Shown: positions 25,007 through 35,460 of the stretch, piece by piece | Layout of the letters: every line of letters starts with the position of its first letter | How positions within the stretch are numbered: position 1 is the stretch's first letter | NCBI RefSeq assembly: GCF_019703515.2 | Contig: NC_059349.1 | Location: forward strand, 20,370,744-20,434,743 | Origin: Myxocyprinus asiaticus | Lineage: Eukaryota; Chordata; Actinopteri; Cypriniformes; Catostomidae | Direction of reading: 5' to 3' | DNA length: 64,000 nt | Notes under the pieces: model-generated | Database searches by the model: none | Seen by the model: only the letters and a program-made list of their open reading frames with translations | What the model was told of the DNA's origin: nothing | Made by a program: the position numbers and the translations under genes

Positions 25007-25780
25007 TCACGACGGATTAGAAAGCGCAAGCCACGTGTCCAAGCTTTGGATGAGGGGGACCAAGGGGACAATCTCGTCGGACGTACCGGCAGGTGGGGCC
25101 TTGCGGCGTGGGGGAGCCCGAGGTGCCACGCCATGTTGTGGCTGTGCTGAGTTCAGGGACATCGAAACCCTTACCTGACTCCTTGTGACCACCCCTGGAA
25201 CAGCCTGGGAAGGGGGAGGAAGAGGCCTGTCCTCGTGACCCGTGGAGACTGTCACATCAGGGGCAGATTTGTGTACAGCTGGGCGCACAGGGGCGGGGAG
25301 ACTGCCGCTGGAGCGCCAAACCTGCCAAAATGGAATGGTGGATGGTGGTCATGATGACAGCCGTGCACACTGGGTATGAGACCCAGGGAACGAGGAAACC
25401 GCTCTTTTGCTGAACTGTTGTGTACCGCAGCCACTTGGGCATGCAGTGAAATTAAATGAAAAGGCAACTAAAGATTCTCCTCCCGGCCCTCCACAGGGGG
25501 ACGGAGTGGTCTGCTTACCAGCTTCAAGGCAGTGGGTTTCATCGTCCCTTGGTCGCCCATCTCAGGGGCGCATCGAAGCCTTTCGTGGGTTCTTGGCGGC
25601 CGGCCATGAGACGGGTGGCATCTGCTTCCTGCAGTGAGCTCCACGCCAGGGCCAGGCTGAAGGGGCGGGCTGCGGCAGAGCCTGTGCAGTCACCAAAGGG
25701 GGACTCCCTTGGCAACGAGCAGGCAGGGTGCGGGATCTTGAGCCGCACCGGGGCAGGATGTGCTGAATAGCCTCCATCTG
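25007..25780 (-). pseudogene. DIRS gag-RT linker, low-complexity (copy 2)
   Basis: Between the gag-like and RT pieces the minus strand has only overlapping short frames rich in Pro, Ala, Arg and Ser. This is probably the variable end of gag and the start of pol. No domain was recognised, and the real frame could not be chosen by eye. Confidence 0.4.
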
Positions 25781-26430
25781 CTACTTTACCATCAAGAACT
25801 GCTGGGCAAAGTCCTCGATAGTGTCGCTGAATAGGCCAACCTGGGAAATGGGGGCAGCAAGGAACCGTGACTTGTCGGCCTCACCCATCTCGACCAGGCT
25901 GAGCCAAAGGTGGCGCTCCTGGACCACCAAGGTGGACATTGCCTGCCTGAGAGACCGCGCCGTGTCCTTCGTCACCCGGAGAGCGAGATCGGTCGCCGAG
26001 CACAGCTCCTGCATCAAATCTGGGGCAGAACTACCCTTGTGCAGTTCCTTTAGTGCCTTGGCTTGGTGGACTTGTAGGAGAGCCATGGCATGCAGGGCGG
26101 AGGCGCCTTGTCCAGCGGCACTGTAGGCTTTAGCCATCAGGGATGACGTAAACCTACAGGCTTTGGACGGGAACTTTGGGTGCCCGCACCAGGTGGCGGA
26201 GCTCTACGGGCATAGGTGCACCGCGAGTGCCTTATCCACTGGGGGAATCGCCGAATAGCCCCTGGCCGCCCCACCATCGAGGGTAGTGAGTGCGGGGGAG
26301 CTGAAAGATCGGGACCGGGCAGTAAAAGGTGACTCCTACGACCTTGTCAGCTCCACGTGCACTTCCGGGAAGAAAGGAACTTGAGCGGGGCGTGGCTGCT
26401 TTAAGCGGCGCTGCGAGCCCAGGAACCAAT
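25781..26430 (-). pseudogene. DIRS gag-like protein, C-terminal part (copy 2)
   Basis: The open frame 25781-26137 contains an Ala/Leu-rich helical segment (GQGASALHAMALLQVHQAKAL and SATDLALRVTKDTARSLRQ) that by position is the structural protein of the element. Upstream sequence to 26430 continues the protein in another phase, with HVELTRS followed by TAG where copy 3 has TGG. The N-terminal zinc-knuckle-like region seen in copy 3 is deleted. Its role as particle protein is inferred from position. Confidence 0.65.
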
Positions 26431-26546
26431 CATTGAGCCACGAGGGTTCAGGGGAGAGCGGAGGGTTCCACTCTAGCCCGGCTGCTCGGGAAAGCATGTC
26501 TGTCATTTCGAAGAGAAAATCTGAATGAGTGGTTGCATATCAGCTC

Positions 26547-26584
26547 CTTTTATACCCGTTTGTCCGGGGGAGTGGTATGCAAAT
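26547..26584 (-). promoter_or_regulatory. Octamer plus TATA box, coding-side promoter of DIRS copy 2
   Basis: On the minus strand, ATTTGCAT (26577-26584) is followed by TATAAAAG (26547-26554). This sits just upstream of the gag-like region and in the same orientation as all three genes, so it is the likely promoter. Activity is inferred, not shown. Confidence 0.6.
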
Positions 26585-26700
26585 ACCACTCGCCAATTTT
26601 CATTGGCCTTTTATCAAAGACCAGAGGTGTCTCGGGCTCCCAAGAGTGACCCCTAGTGTCACTACATCGACACAACGCCGAGTGAGTGTCAGATAGGGAA

Positions 26701-28523
26701 TGACATACACTACGTCTTATCTAATTTTCGTGAGAGCGATGATTTAATACCATGATTTGTATGTCAGTTGATTAATATGATTAAATTGCAGAGAATTAAT
26801 TAATGAAGAACAACATTTTCCACTCGTAAAAAAGGAGCATGTCACTGTCATTGAAATATGCCTGACATTCAACAAGGACGCAGTTAATGCACAAAAGAAC
26901 ATAAATCCAAATTTCTTTTTTTCTAATTCATTGCATACAACCCATTTACAGTACCAGCTTGTTATAAATGTGCTTTCTTTTTTATATCGCTAGTGCTTGA
27001 CAGGGAATGGCCTTTTAATAGTACACAGATGGTACAATAACTGGAAAAGAACATCGGAATTAAATTGCACTTAACCCAGCCCATTAGCGCTTTGCGCGTG
27101 CAATTTCGCCAAACCCACTTGCGCCTAGTGTGGAAGGAGTGTGGATTTATGTTGTTTTTACTTTTATTAGTAAATAAATAAAGATTATAATTCATGCCTG
27201 AAACCTAACATGACTGTTTATCATATGTTTAATTTTAATTTAATTTAATTTGAATTTCATGCAGAATCTCTTTGGGATTTCTAATGCACTTTAAATTAAA
27301 CAATAACAGAGCAAACACCTTCATAATTAACTGCTTTAATAACCGATGTGTGCAATTAGGCCTCTAAGTTATTATTATTCTTTTTAATGAGTATAAATTA
27401 GAGGTGAGTGAAAAGCTCTGTATGCCCATAAGGACTTGTGTTAAGGTGAAGCAAAGCATAAACACATGATGTGTCACAATGATCCCACATTTATTCATTT
27501 TGAAACAAATTGGAAAGGTAAAAAATGACTAAATCTCACCCTAGGCATACATATAAACTGTTTGCATCATGTTGAGAAGGGAAGGAATTACTTTAGTATG
27601 GAAATCCTTGAACACCACTGACAAACCTTTACTAATGTGATGTTATAGCAGCTTCGATCAAATACTATAAGCCATAATGAGCTAAATACATTTGTTACTC
27701 TAGTCTAGACAGTTCTTGCATTTTGCGCTTTTATTGAATCTTCCAACCTGATTTGGACCAGTACTCCAGTTTATTGGTACACTTCAATGAGTTTAACAAT
27801 GCAATAGCATATGAGTCTGTTTTTTAATTACTGGAGACAAACTGCAAGTAAGAGTGAATCCCCAGGGCAAACTACTAAATTAATTGTATCACAATATTGT
27901 TTAATGCTTAATGGTCAAAAAACAGTCCTGCTGTGCTGTTATGCATGCATCTTATGGTAACATCTCATGGTATTTTCTCTGCCTATTTAATGATTAGTAA
28001 TTATTGTAATAATTTTTCATTAATTTGTTTGCTACACCACATGGATAGCAGGCTATAGAAATATCCCATAAAAGGCTGAAGCAGAGCCAGTAGTGGCATA
28101 TTACCAGTCTGATCTCATGAAAATTACATGACTGTGGCAACATTTTTGAAAAATGAAATTATGTGGTTAATTTCACGTTCTGAAATGTCCACTGAGGGGT
28201 GCTAAAGGTAAGCTTAAAAGTAAGTTCAAAGTTAAATGCTCTGTTAGCTGCATCACCACGGAACTTAGTCATATTTGAATAAGCTTGTAACCATAGTTGG
28301 TTATGTAATGCATGCGTTAAAATGTTTCGTCTTTTTAAATCATGCATTATAGTAAACGTGTTTCGATGTCAATAGAAACAATGTGTGAGTAACAGGGCGC
28401 AACGTGTGGTAATGAAGTGTTAATCTGCTGTTTTACTCGTGATTTTTTTGAAGGTAAATAAAACTTTTTGTTGTTGCACCTCTAGAGTTCATTTCACCAG
28501 AAAACTGCAACAATACGTAGAAC
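26701..28523. other. No gene seen
   Basis: AT-rich sequence without a recognised gene. A GCGC-type repeat fragment is at 27085-27130. The segment at about 28180-28330 (GAAATGTCCACTGAGGGGTG) is related to 33770-33800 (GAAATGTCCACAGAGGGGCA), suggesting a common interspersed repeat. Confidence 0.5.
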
Positions 28524-28947
28524 TGTAACGTGGTCTGGCAACAAGGTAAACAAAGAGATGATGATTAAGTGCTATGATCCCAAGTGCAGTTTATTTACAG
28601 TGCTTTCAAACGTGAAACAAAACATAAACTTGACTAAATGAAACTAGACTTGACTTGACTTGACTACCAAACAATGTTACATTAACAATACTCGACAATG
28701 GACAATGGCAAACATGAGGGTTAAATACTTGGACAAGGGAGAACACATGACAATGGTTTTCATTGTCATGTGTTCTCCCTTGTCCAAGTATTTAACCCTT
28801 GAACACTTAGAACTCTAAACAAGATAACAAGACTGCTAACAACCTAATGAAACAATGAACCAATTAGGGCAAGACACATGACAAGCTCACATGACAAGGA
28901 AACAGGAACTAACATGGCATGGAACAAAAACACTTACAACCCTGACA
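28524..28947 (-). mobile_element. Solo LTR with 5-bp target duplication
   Basis: Starts TGTAACG and ends CCTGACA on the plus strand, flanked by AGAAC at 28519-28523 and 28948-28952. It is related in inverted orientation to the solo LTR at 40024-40466: both share the ATAAACTGCACTTGGG polyadenylation region (here CCCAAGTGCAGTTTAT at 28579-28594) and the TGTTCTCCC to TATTTAA promoter-like region. No internal retroelement sequence is attached, so recombination between two LTRs probably removed it. A perfect 39-bp hairpin lies inside. Confidence 0.85.
28717..28799. repeat. Perfect 39-bp inverted repeat with 5-bp loop
   Basis: Arms 28717-28755 and 28761-28799 are exact reverse complements over 39 bp, separated by GTTTT. 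The arms are the TATA-region sequence of the solo LTR (TGTCCAAGTATTTAACCC), so the promoter-like segment was duplicated in inverted orientation. It would extrude as a strong cruciform. Confidence 0.95.
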
Positions 28948-29049
28948 AGAACGAAGCAAGTAAAACTCATTTTGCAAAAATGTAGTTATAGTAACACGAG
29001 GTTCTACGAGAACAGGTTGCATATTACACACTTCACCTTTAAAAGTATT

Positions 29050-29553
29050 AAAGTGGTCATGTCATGCTTTTTTAAAAAAAATAATTTTCTTGAGGTTCAG
29101 TTATAATGTTAGTAAAGTAGTAAAGTCATAATATAGTAACATGACCTTTTCTCCATCCTGTCTCTGGCCCTCTGTCTGAAACTCTCGGTTTCTGTGTACT
29201 TTACCTTTAAGACATGGCCACTGTTATGATTGGCTAATATCTTTGCAGAGCACTAACACAAGTTGTGAATGAGAAGGGTTAATAAATCTGTATCCAGTTG
29301 TAGGTGATATAATGGACAGTCGGCCCTGGGGTCCCCCTTTCTGGTCTCGCCTCGCCACTTAAATCCGCATCCCATGCCAGGAAATACGGATGTTCACCAG
29401 GGTGGAACATGAGTCTGAGTGGAAACAATAAATGCTCTTTTATTACTGGAGAGGAAGTTTAGAGTTCTGAAACTTACAGTATACTTTATAGTACAATGAC
29501 CTACATGTCAAAATATCAAGGAAAATTTGATTCCTTATGTCATGACCCCTTTT
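29050..29553 (-). mobile_element. Short relative of the AGGGGTCATG transposon (MITE)
   Basis: Ends GTGGTCATGTCATG and ATGTCATGACCCCTT form terminal inverted repeats, and TTAA lies at both flanks. Interior words (CCATCCTGTCTCTGGCCCTC, TCTGAAACTCTCGGTTT) match the inverse of 17745-17795. About 0.5 kb, non-coding, apparently an internally deleted version of the 16361-17912 element. Confidence 0.7.
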
Positions 29554-29768
29554 AAAGGGATAGTTCACGCAAAAATGAATATTTTTTCTGAATCTATATT
29601 CCAAGTCTTTTGGTGAGATAAAACCTGAAATGTAAGTAATTTTTTTTAGTGAAAATCATGTCATCCATTGTATGTTCATGAGCGCTATGAGAGAAGCTCA
29701 TTCATTTCGTGTTATGCACGACAGTAAATAATGAAAGAATTTTCATTTTTGACTGAACTATTTCTTTA
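29554..29768. mobile_element. GGGATAGTTCAC-type MITE
   Basis: Left end AAAGGGATAGTTCACGCAAA and right end TTTTTGACTGAACTATTTCT are imperfect inverted repeats about 215 bp apart. This is a very common non-coding fish repeat type. It abuts the MITE at 29050-29553. Confidence 0.75.
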
Positions 29769-31404
29769 AACATTTAGTTCCCACTGACATGTCCTCTATA
29801 CCTAAACCAAAGCCACGGCAAACCAAGACGGCCATTGTTAATCCCATTTGCACCTCAAACTCATTTAGTAATAGGCATTGCCTGATGCAGACACTCCCCC
29901 TCCCTCCCAATATTCAGATTAACACTCCACCAACATGGGTTTTTTAAGGGTTGATTTGTCAATTATTTCATTTGGCCCTCCAATCCTGAAAATGTGGTTG
30001 CATCTGTGGTGATCTGTTTACCTTGTTGAGGTTGATTTTTGGTCAAATGGAGCTTTCACTGTCATGAAAAGAACAGGCAAAGACAAATAAAACATAAACA
30101 GAAATACTCTGAACCTTAAAAGCAGCAAATGATTATCTAAATGTCAAAACAACTCTAACTCTGCTGTCAACTTCAGAGAGAAGTTTGTGCTGTAAATTGC
30201 TTTGGCAATTTGCAAAGCTTCACTCAGTGGAACAGATATCTTTAAAAGGATCAAAAATGCTTTGGATAGGAAGCACCGTGAAGGAAAGAGTTTGAAAAGT
30301 CATCTTTGATTTTATTTTCTATTAGGCAAGAAAATAGGTTGCTCTCATCACAACATGATTTCAAATGACCGATCCATGTATGTGGCTTTTCAAAGATAAA
30401 TCACTTTAAAAACTGATATTCAAATAAAGAAGAGTGAACAGGGTTGTTTTCTAAAATTGTTAAAGAGAACATCCCTCCAAAATGGGAAGTTAAAAGATAT
30501 AGAAATTAGATTAAAGTGTGAAATAGTTCCTCTTATATCTCTTCCCTTGAATTAATGCACTTTAAATTAAGAACTTTGTGCCATTCCTTTATGATGCAAT
30601 CTAATTGAATAATCAGACACCGGCACACGTAGACACAGATGGCCGGCAAAAAAATAGCCGACCCCACATAATGGGGGCAGACTAAGCTCCTGCTTGGTAT
30701 TGAATTATGACTCTGCCATTTAAGTTAGAGATTTCATTTCCTACAGCCACAGGCAACTTCATAATTTAATTTTTTTTATTGCCCTTTTTAGATAGAAAGT
30801 TTTGAAAAATGCTAAATGATTAATCATAACACAACAGGATTGCTTCAATAATGTAACCAATTTTTTTTTCTCTGATTGTGTTAATGGCAACTGGGAAAAA
30901 TTTATTAGGATGCATATCAAACTGATAAAACACAAAAATATATAGAATACATAGAAAAATGTTGCTAAATCAATGCTGCTTTCTTGCTTAATTTTGCTAA
31001 AAGTAATCAGGCTCAATTAACATGCATGTAACCATTTCATTTAACATGCATAACACATTTTCTTTCCCATAAGAGTAATTCAGCCAATTTTGCTTTGCTT
31101 CACTGTTGCTATTAAAGTATGTTAACTCTTAAAAGTGAAAATGAATTTATGAGAGCAAAGAGTAGTAAAATGTAGTAACTACTGCAAACTACTGATTTAT
31201 GAAGTGTATAAAATTTCTGTACACATGTCGAGATTTTTTTGAAGTAGATACAAAGTATTTAATAACTGTGGAACTGTTTTGATATGTAATCCAACTGCCT
31301 AAACTGCCTAATACTTTTGGGGTGCCTTGCACCACATGTTTGAATTGCTCTAAAGAAAGTGCTTCTCCATAAGGTTATTTTACAGCATCTTACATTGCAA
31401 AAGT
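29769..31404. other. No gene seen
   Basis: AT-rich sequence with no recognised gene or repeat boundary. The minus-strand frame 30759-31016 is hydrophobic by AT bias and shows no family motif. Confidence 0.5.
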
Positions 31405-31419
31405 ATTTGTTGATGACAG

Positions 31420-31864
31420 AGTTGTGCAAGTCATTTATAAAATAGTAATCCACTACTAATTATTTCTCTAAAATTTTAATCATATTGCTTTACTAATTAC
31501 TTATTTGAAAAAGTAATCACATTACTTTACTGTTACATTACTTTCCGCTCAAATTCAAAATAATGTCTATATTTATTTCTTGTTCATTGTTACACACAAG
31601 TCATACACTCAGCACCTCACATTTATTCACAATGACTCTTTACGGGGCCATAATTAATGTATTCTTCATAAATAATATATTAGAAATAAGCATAACCCTA
31701 TAATGCACTTTAAAGTAATTAAATTAACTGAAAGTCAGTAACTGTGATCTGATTACAAGAATTTAATATGTAATGCATTACACAATTTTCTTTTTTTTTT
31801 TACTAAAAACGTAATTAGATTACAGTAACTTATTAAATTTTAATTGGACTACACCTAACACTGG
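31420..31864. mobile_element. MITE with AGTAATTA/TAATTACT interior
   Basis: The interior is full of TAATCACATTACTTTACTG, AATGCATTAC and CGTAATTAGATTACAGTAA words, bounded by AGAGTTGTGCAAGT-like sequence at the left and ACTACACCTAACACTGG at the right. This is the layout of the abundant fish repeat ending in CAGTGTTGG. Ends are approximate. Confidence 0.55.
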
Positions 31865-32880
31865 TTGACGATTACATATCTATGTGCATATCTATGTATG
31901 TTGCAAAACATTACTTTTTAAGATAACAGATGTGTTTGCAGAATGTGCAAAGAAAGGTGCTTTCAGTGAGAATCCCCAGTGAAAAAAATACTAATGGAGA
32001 AGAAAGTAATTCGCTTGACTTCTGTGAAAAGGTTAGAAGATGTGAAGGCCACTGTGGCATGTTGTTTTGAGGAGCACATTTGGCTCAGGACTATTGAACC
32101 AATTGTCAATTGCTGTAGTCACCCCATGAGTGAGTTTTCACACTCGGCAGAGCATCAAGCACTCCTCTGCCAAATCAAGACCCATTCAGCCGGAAACGGT
32201 ATCACCGTCTCTGTGCTAAAAGTTTTACAAAGGCACATCGTCAAAGTCCTGAATGTCATAACTGACACTAACCGCTTGATGAACTGTTGAACTTACAATC
32301 ACCATTTTGTTCATTTTGAATGAAAGAAAGATATTTGTACACAGACAATATGAACAATGTATGAGACACCTTGATAAAATATAAAGGCAGCTATTTATTT
32401 TCATGTTTAAAGACCCTGTTTTAATGTGTAAGAAAAATAAGTGTGATATTATAAAGACATACAACATGTTGTTTGCTAAATTGGCATATATGTTGTCATT
32501 GTATTAAAGCCAAAATAAATTGAAATATTATCTTGACAATGTTTATTTTACATTAAGTTGACAGTATATCTTTTTTTCTACACACTGTTAGAGAACTGCT
32601 ACATGTATAAACCTAAAAAGAAAAACTCAATTCAAATGAATTTATATACTGCTTTTCACAAACATTTTCTTCCAAAAAAAATCTTTACAGAAAATATTAC
32701 CTTTCAACCGAAGCTAGCTAAAGTCAGGCGACAGTGGTAAGGAGAAACTATCACTGACAAAAGAAAAAAAAAATGCAACTATTTTATTGACTGGACCCCA
32801 GTTTGACCCCTGCGCCAAACAACGTAACATGAACACCTGAATGCGCATGAGCCAGTGTGACTGAGCTTCTCTCATGAATA
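31865..32880. other. No gene recognised; one unassigned open frame
   Basis: The plus-strand frame 31979-32290 (103 codons) has no motif I recognise. It contains several Cys and His (VACCFEEH, NCCSHPMSEFSHSAEH) but not in a regular zinc-finger spacing. I treat it as chance or a decayed exon. Confidence 0.3.
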
Positions 32881-32885
32881 CACAC

Positions 32886-33205
32886 CGAGTGTCAAGGTTT
32901 TCACTGGATAATGAGTTACATTTCTCACCAAAAATTTATGTATGCCTAATAAACATTCAGTGAGCAGCAGTTCAGCAGACGAAATGCCTTGTTGATGAGA
33001 GAGGTCAATGGAGAATGGCCAAATTGGTTCGAGCTGACAGAAAGTCAACGGTTCCTCAGATAACCACTCTGTACAATTGTAGTAAGCAGAACAGCATCTC
33101 AGAATGCACAATACGTCAAACCTTGAGGCGGATGGGCTACAACAGTAGAAGACCACGACATGTACTTTATTAGGACCACAGTTTTCCTAATAAAGTGCTC
33201 TGTGA
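32886..33205 (+). mobile_element. Tc1/mariner-type transposon remnant
   Basis: The segment translates in part to a second helix-turn-helix of a Tc1-like transposase: MAKLVRADRKSTVPQITTLY, then SISECTIRQTLRRMGYNSRR (about 33015-33155). It is followed closely by the inverted-repeat-like end CCTAATAAAGTGCTCTGTGAG (33188-33208). The catalytic domain is missing, so this is an internally deleted copy of a different Tc1 family from the one at 10 kb. The opposite-strand open frame 32872-33156 is its shadow. Confidence 0.75.
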
Positions 33206-33224
33206 GTGTATATACTGTATATAT

Positions 33225-33565
33225 ACAATTTATTAACATTAGCAAATGCATTAGGTACCATGAATTAACAATGAACAATACATATGTTTTACATAATTTA
33301 TTAATCTTGGTAGAGTTAAATTATAAAAATAAAATCTTTCATTGTTAGTTCATGTTAATGAATAAACTATTGGTACAATATACATATTTTAGTAAAAAAT
33401 TAAAAATAAATAAAAATACTAATGAAAAAAAAATAATTAGTACCCTGTATATGTTGAAATTAACATTAACCAAGATAAATTAATGCTGAAAAAGTATTGT
33501 TAATTTATGTTAACTAATGTAGTTAACAAATATTAACAAATTTAACTTTATTGTGAAGTGTTACC
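33225..33565. mobile_element. AACACTTTA-type MITE, copy a
   Basis: It contains repeated GTTAACATTAG, TGAACAATACAT and ATTGTTAGTTCATGTTAAT words and ends in TTTATTGTGAAGTGTTACC. This is the same repeat family as 53212-55033. The left end is unclear because it runs into the Tc1 remnant. Confidence 0.6.
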
Positions 33566-34265
33566 ATATACTAAGTTATCCTGCAGTATGTTTATGTACA
33601 AAAAGGCAAGATCAAAATTAAGCAGACTGATCTCAGTGAAATCGGAACAGATGGTTAACTTTTCTTTAGCTAAAATTGGTCTGTGCTTACCCACATTCGA
33701 AACTCTGCTCCTAGTGGCCAAAGCGGTAAGTGTTGTTGGGCGTATGTGCATGTGTGAGCTCCATTTTTTGGGTGAAATGTCCACAGAGGGGCACCAAAAG
33801 CAAGTTGTTTTCAGCAGTACAGGCTGTAATACAGTAAAGAGGAATTATTCTTTTATAAACTGTACCTCCCAACCCAAACCTAACCATCAGTGGAGTAAAA
33901 ATTTAATGTAAGAGGAAAAATGCAACATCCGAATCACGCTAGTTACTGATTACTTCATTGTTTCAATTTTACCCAGGTCTCCCATATTGCTGATGCAATG
34001 TGCTTCCAGTCGAGCCACGAGGGAAGGTAAACACACTGAAGCTTATGCAAGAAAGTCTGAGGAGATAGCGCTTGTCGGTGAGTCTGCATAATGTGGAATC
34101 TTGGAAACAACATGCAGACTTCCCTTGTGATCATGCACTAAGTGGTGTCTGCATTGCTTTAGGTTTTAAACTAGATTTACACAAGGGTTTATGCCACCAA
34201 AGTACATTCATAAGATTCCACATAATTTTGCACGTGCTTAGAGAAATACAGACAACCTTCAGCAA

Positions 34266-34266
<1 letters not shown>

Positions 34267-34303
<37 letters not shown>
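34267..34303. repeat. (CA)n microsatellite
   Basis: About 18 CA units, at the left border of the TATCCTTATGAGG repeat. Confidence 0.95.
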
Positions 34304-34306
<3 letters not shown>

Positions 34307-34572
34307 GGTGTGGCTATCCTTATGAGGACTCTCCATAGACATAATGATTTTTATACTGTACGAACTATAGATTCTATCCCCTAACCCTACCCCTAAATCT
34401 AACCCTCACAAAAAACTTTCTGAATTTTTACATTTTCAAACAAAACATTGTTTTGTATGTTTTTTAAGTGATTTGAATTATGGGGACACTAGAAATGTCC
34501 TCATAAACCACATTTATAGCATAATACCCTTGTAATTACCAGTTTGTAACCTAAAATGTTTTTCTCGTAAAC

Positions 34573-34627
34573 CACACACACACACACACACACACACGCA
34601 TACACACACACACACACACACACACAC
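34573..34627. repeat. (CA)n microsatellite
   Basis: About 27 CA units with a small interruption (CGCATA), at the right border of the same repeat. Confidence 0.95.
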
Positions 34628-35088
34628 TCACGTTTAAAGATGACTTCAACACAAGGAGAAAAAGATTCTGTGTTAGGCATGGGAACAAGAACCTTACCAG
34701 GAGAAGACATTTTCAACCAGTTATTTGTGCAGCAATAATAGCCTTAGACATTATTTTCCAAATGACTCTCTTTTATGTCTTGTAATATAACATTTCTGGA
34801 TAAGATCAGGAAATAAGGACATTGCCCCAGAGGCTGACCCTTTCCAATAAAAAAAAAAAAAAAAACAAAAAAAAAAAAAAGGAAGGATGGGAGACAGAGT
34901 TATGAAAAGGAGGGAAAGAGAGGAAAACGTCTTGCTTGTGAGTGCACTGTGTTTCATAAAAGAGCATAACTCTTCCACATACAGCAATTTTCAGAGAACA
35001 TGCAGCGAATATGCCTGAAGGGCCAAAGTGATCACTGATCAGTGATGCAATTTACAATACATTGTAGACATGAAGCCATGGTCTGTAA

Positions 35089-35460
35089 CTAGAGCTGCAC
35101 CGATACCATTTTTGAAGACCGATACAAGTACCAAGTACCTAGTTTTAGGTATTGACCGATACAGAGTACAGATTCAAGAAGTTTTGTGTTTGTATACGTA
35201 TGCCATTCTATTTGAATTTGATATCTTGATATAGCCAATATTGGTATGACAGGCAATAAAAGTAAAAGTGACAGGAAATAACTTCCATCCCTTTTTCCAG
35301 CGTCATTACACATAACACATACGATTTTAGAGTCACTGTGTTTAAGAAAACAACAACAACAACTGTCCAGCACCACTAAAGAAAGCGTGCTTTTGCTCTC
35401 CCTAAAACACAAGACTGCAGAGAGAAAGGGAAGATGGATAAAATCAAAACTCATGTGTTA
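35089..35460. mobile_element. GAGCTGCACCGATACC-type MITE fragment
   Basis: Begins AGAGCTGCACCGATACCATT and continues with ACCGATACAAGTACC and ATTGACCGATACAGAGTAC, words of a very common fish hAT-like MITE. The right end is not clear. The open frame on the opposite strand (35089-35454) is a shadow. Confidence 0.6.

Larger units (their letters stand above)
21114..26700 (-). mobile_element. DIRS-type retrotransposon, copy 2 (nearly full length)
   Basis: A 5.6-kb element is bounded by inverted terminal repeats: 21114-21390 at the left and about 26520-26700 at the right, sharing over 150 bp of inverted sequence (for example CTCGCCAATTTTCATTGGCC). Next to the left repeat is the internal complementary region (21389-21430), which mirrors the extreme end. 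Minus-strand genes run gag-like, then RT/RNase H, then tyrosine recombinase, the normal DIRS order. There is no target duplication, as expected. Compared with copy 3 it lacks the 5' gag segment carrying the zinc-knuckle-like motif. The recombinase is open, while gag and RT contain stops and frameshifts. Confidence 0.93.
33566..35085. other. Repeat-rich stretch without genes
   Basis: A dispersed repeat near 33600-33900 shares GAAATGTCCAC-AGGGG with 28180. A fish repeat at 34304-34570 (TATCCTTATGAGGACTCTCC, then CCCTAACCCTACCCCTAAA) is framed by two CA tracts. A poly-A tract lies at 34850-34880. No coding feature was supported. Confidence 0.5.

Noticed and set aside
31979..32290. Cys/His-containing 103-codon frame as a zinc-finger gene
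   Set aside because: Cys and His spacing does not fit any finger type I know; probably chance or a decayed exon.
34378..34420. Telomere-like CCCTAACCCTACCCCTAAA, also near 3016, 14030, 17565 and 18790
   Set aside because: The units are irregular and only two to four long, and they sit inside common interspersed fish repeats. Not an interstitial telomere array.
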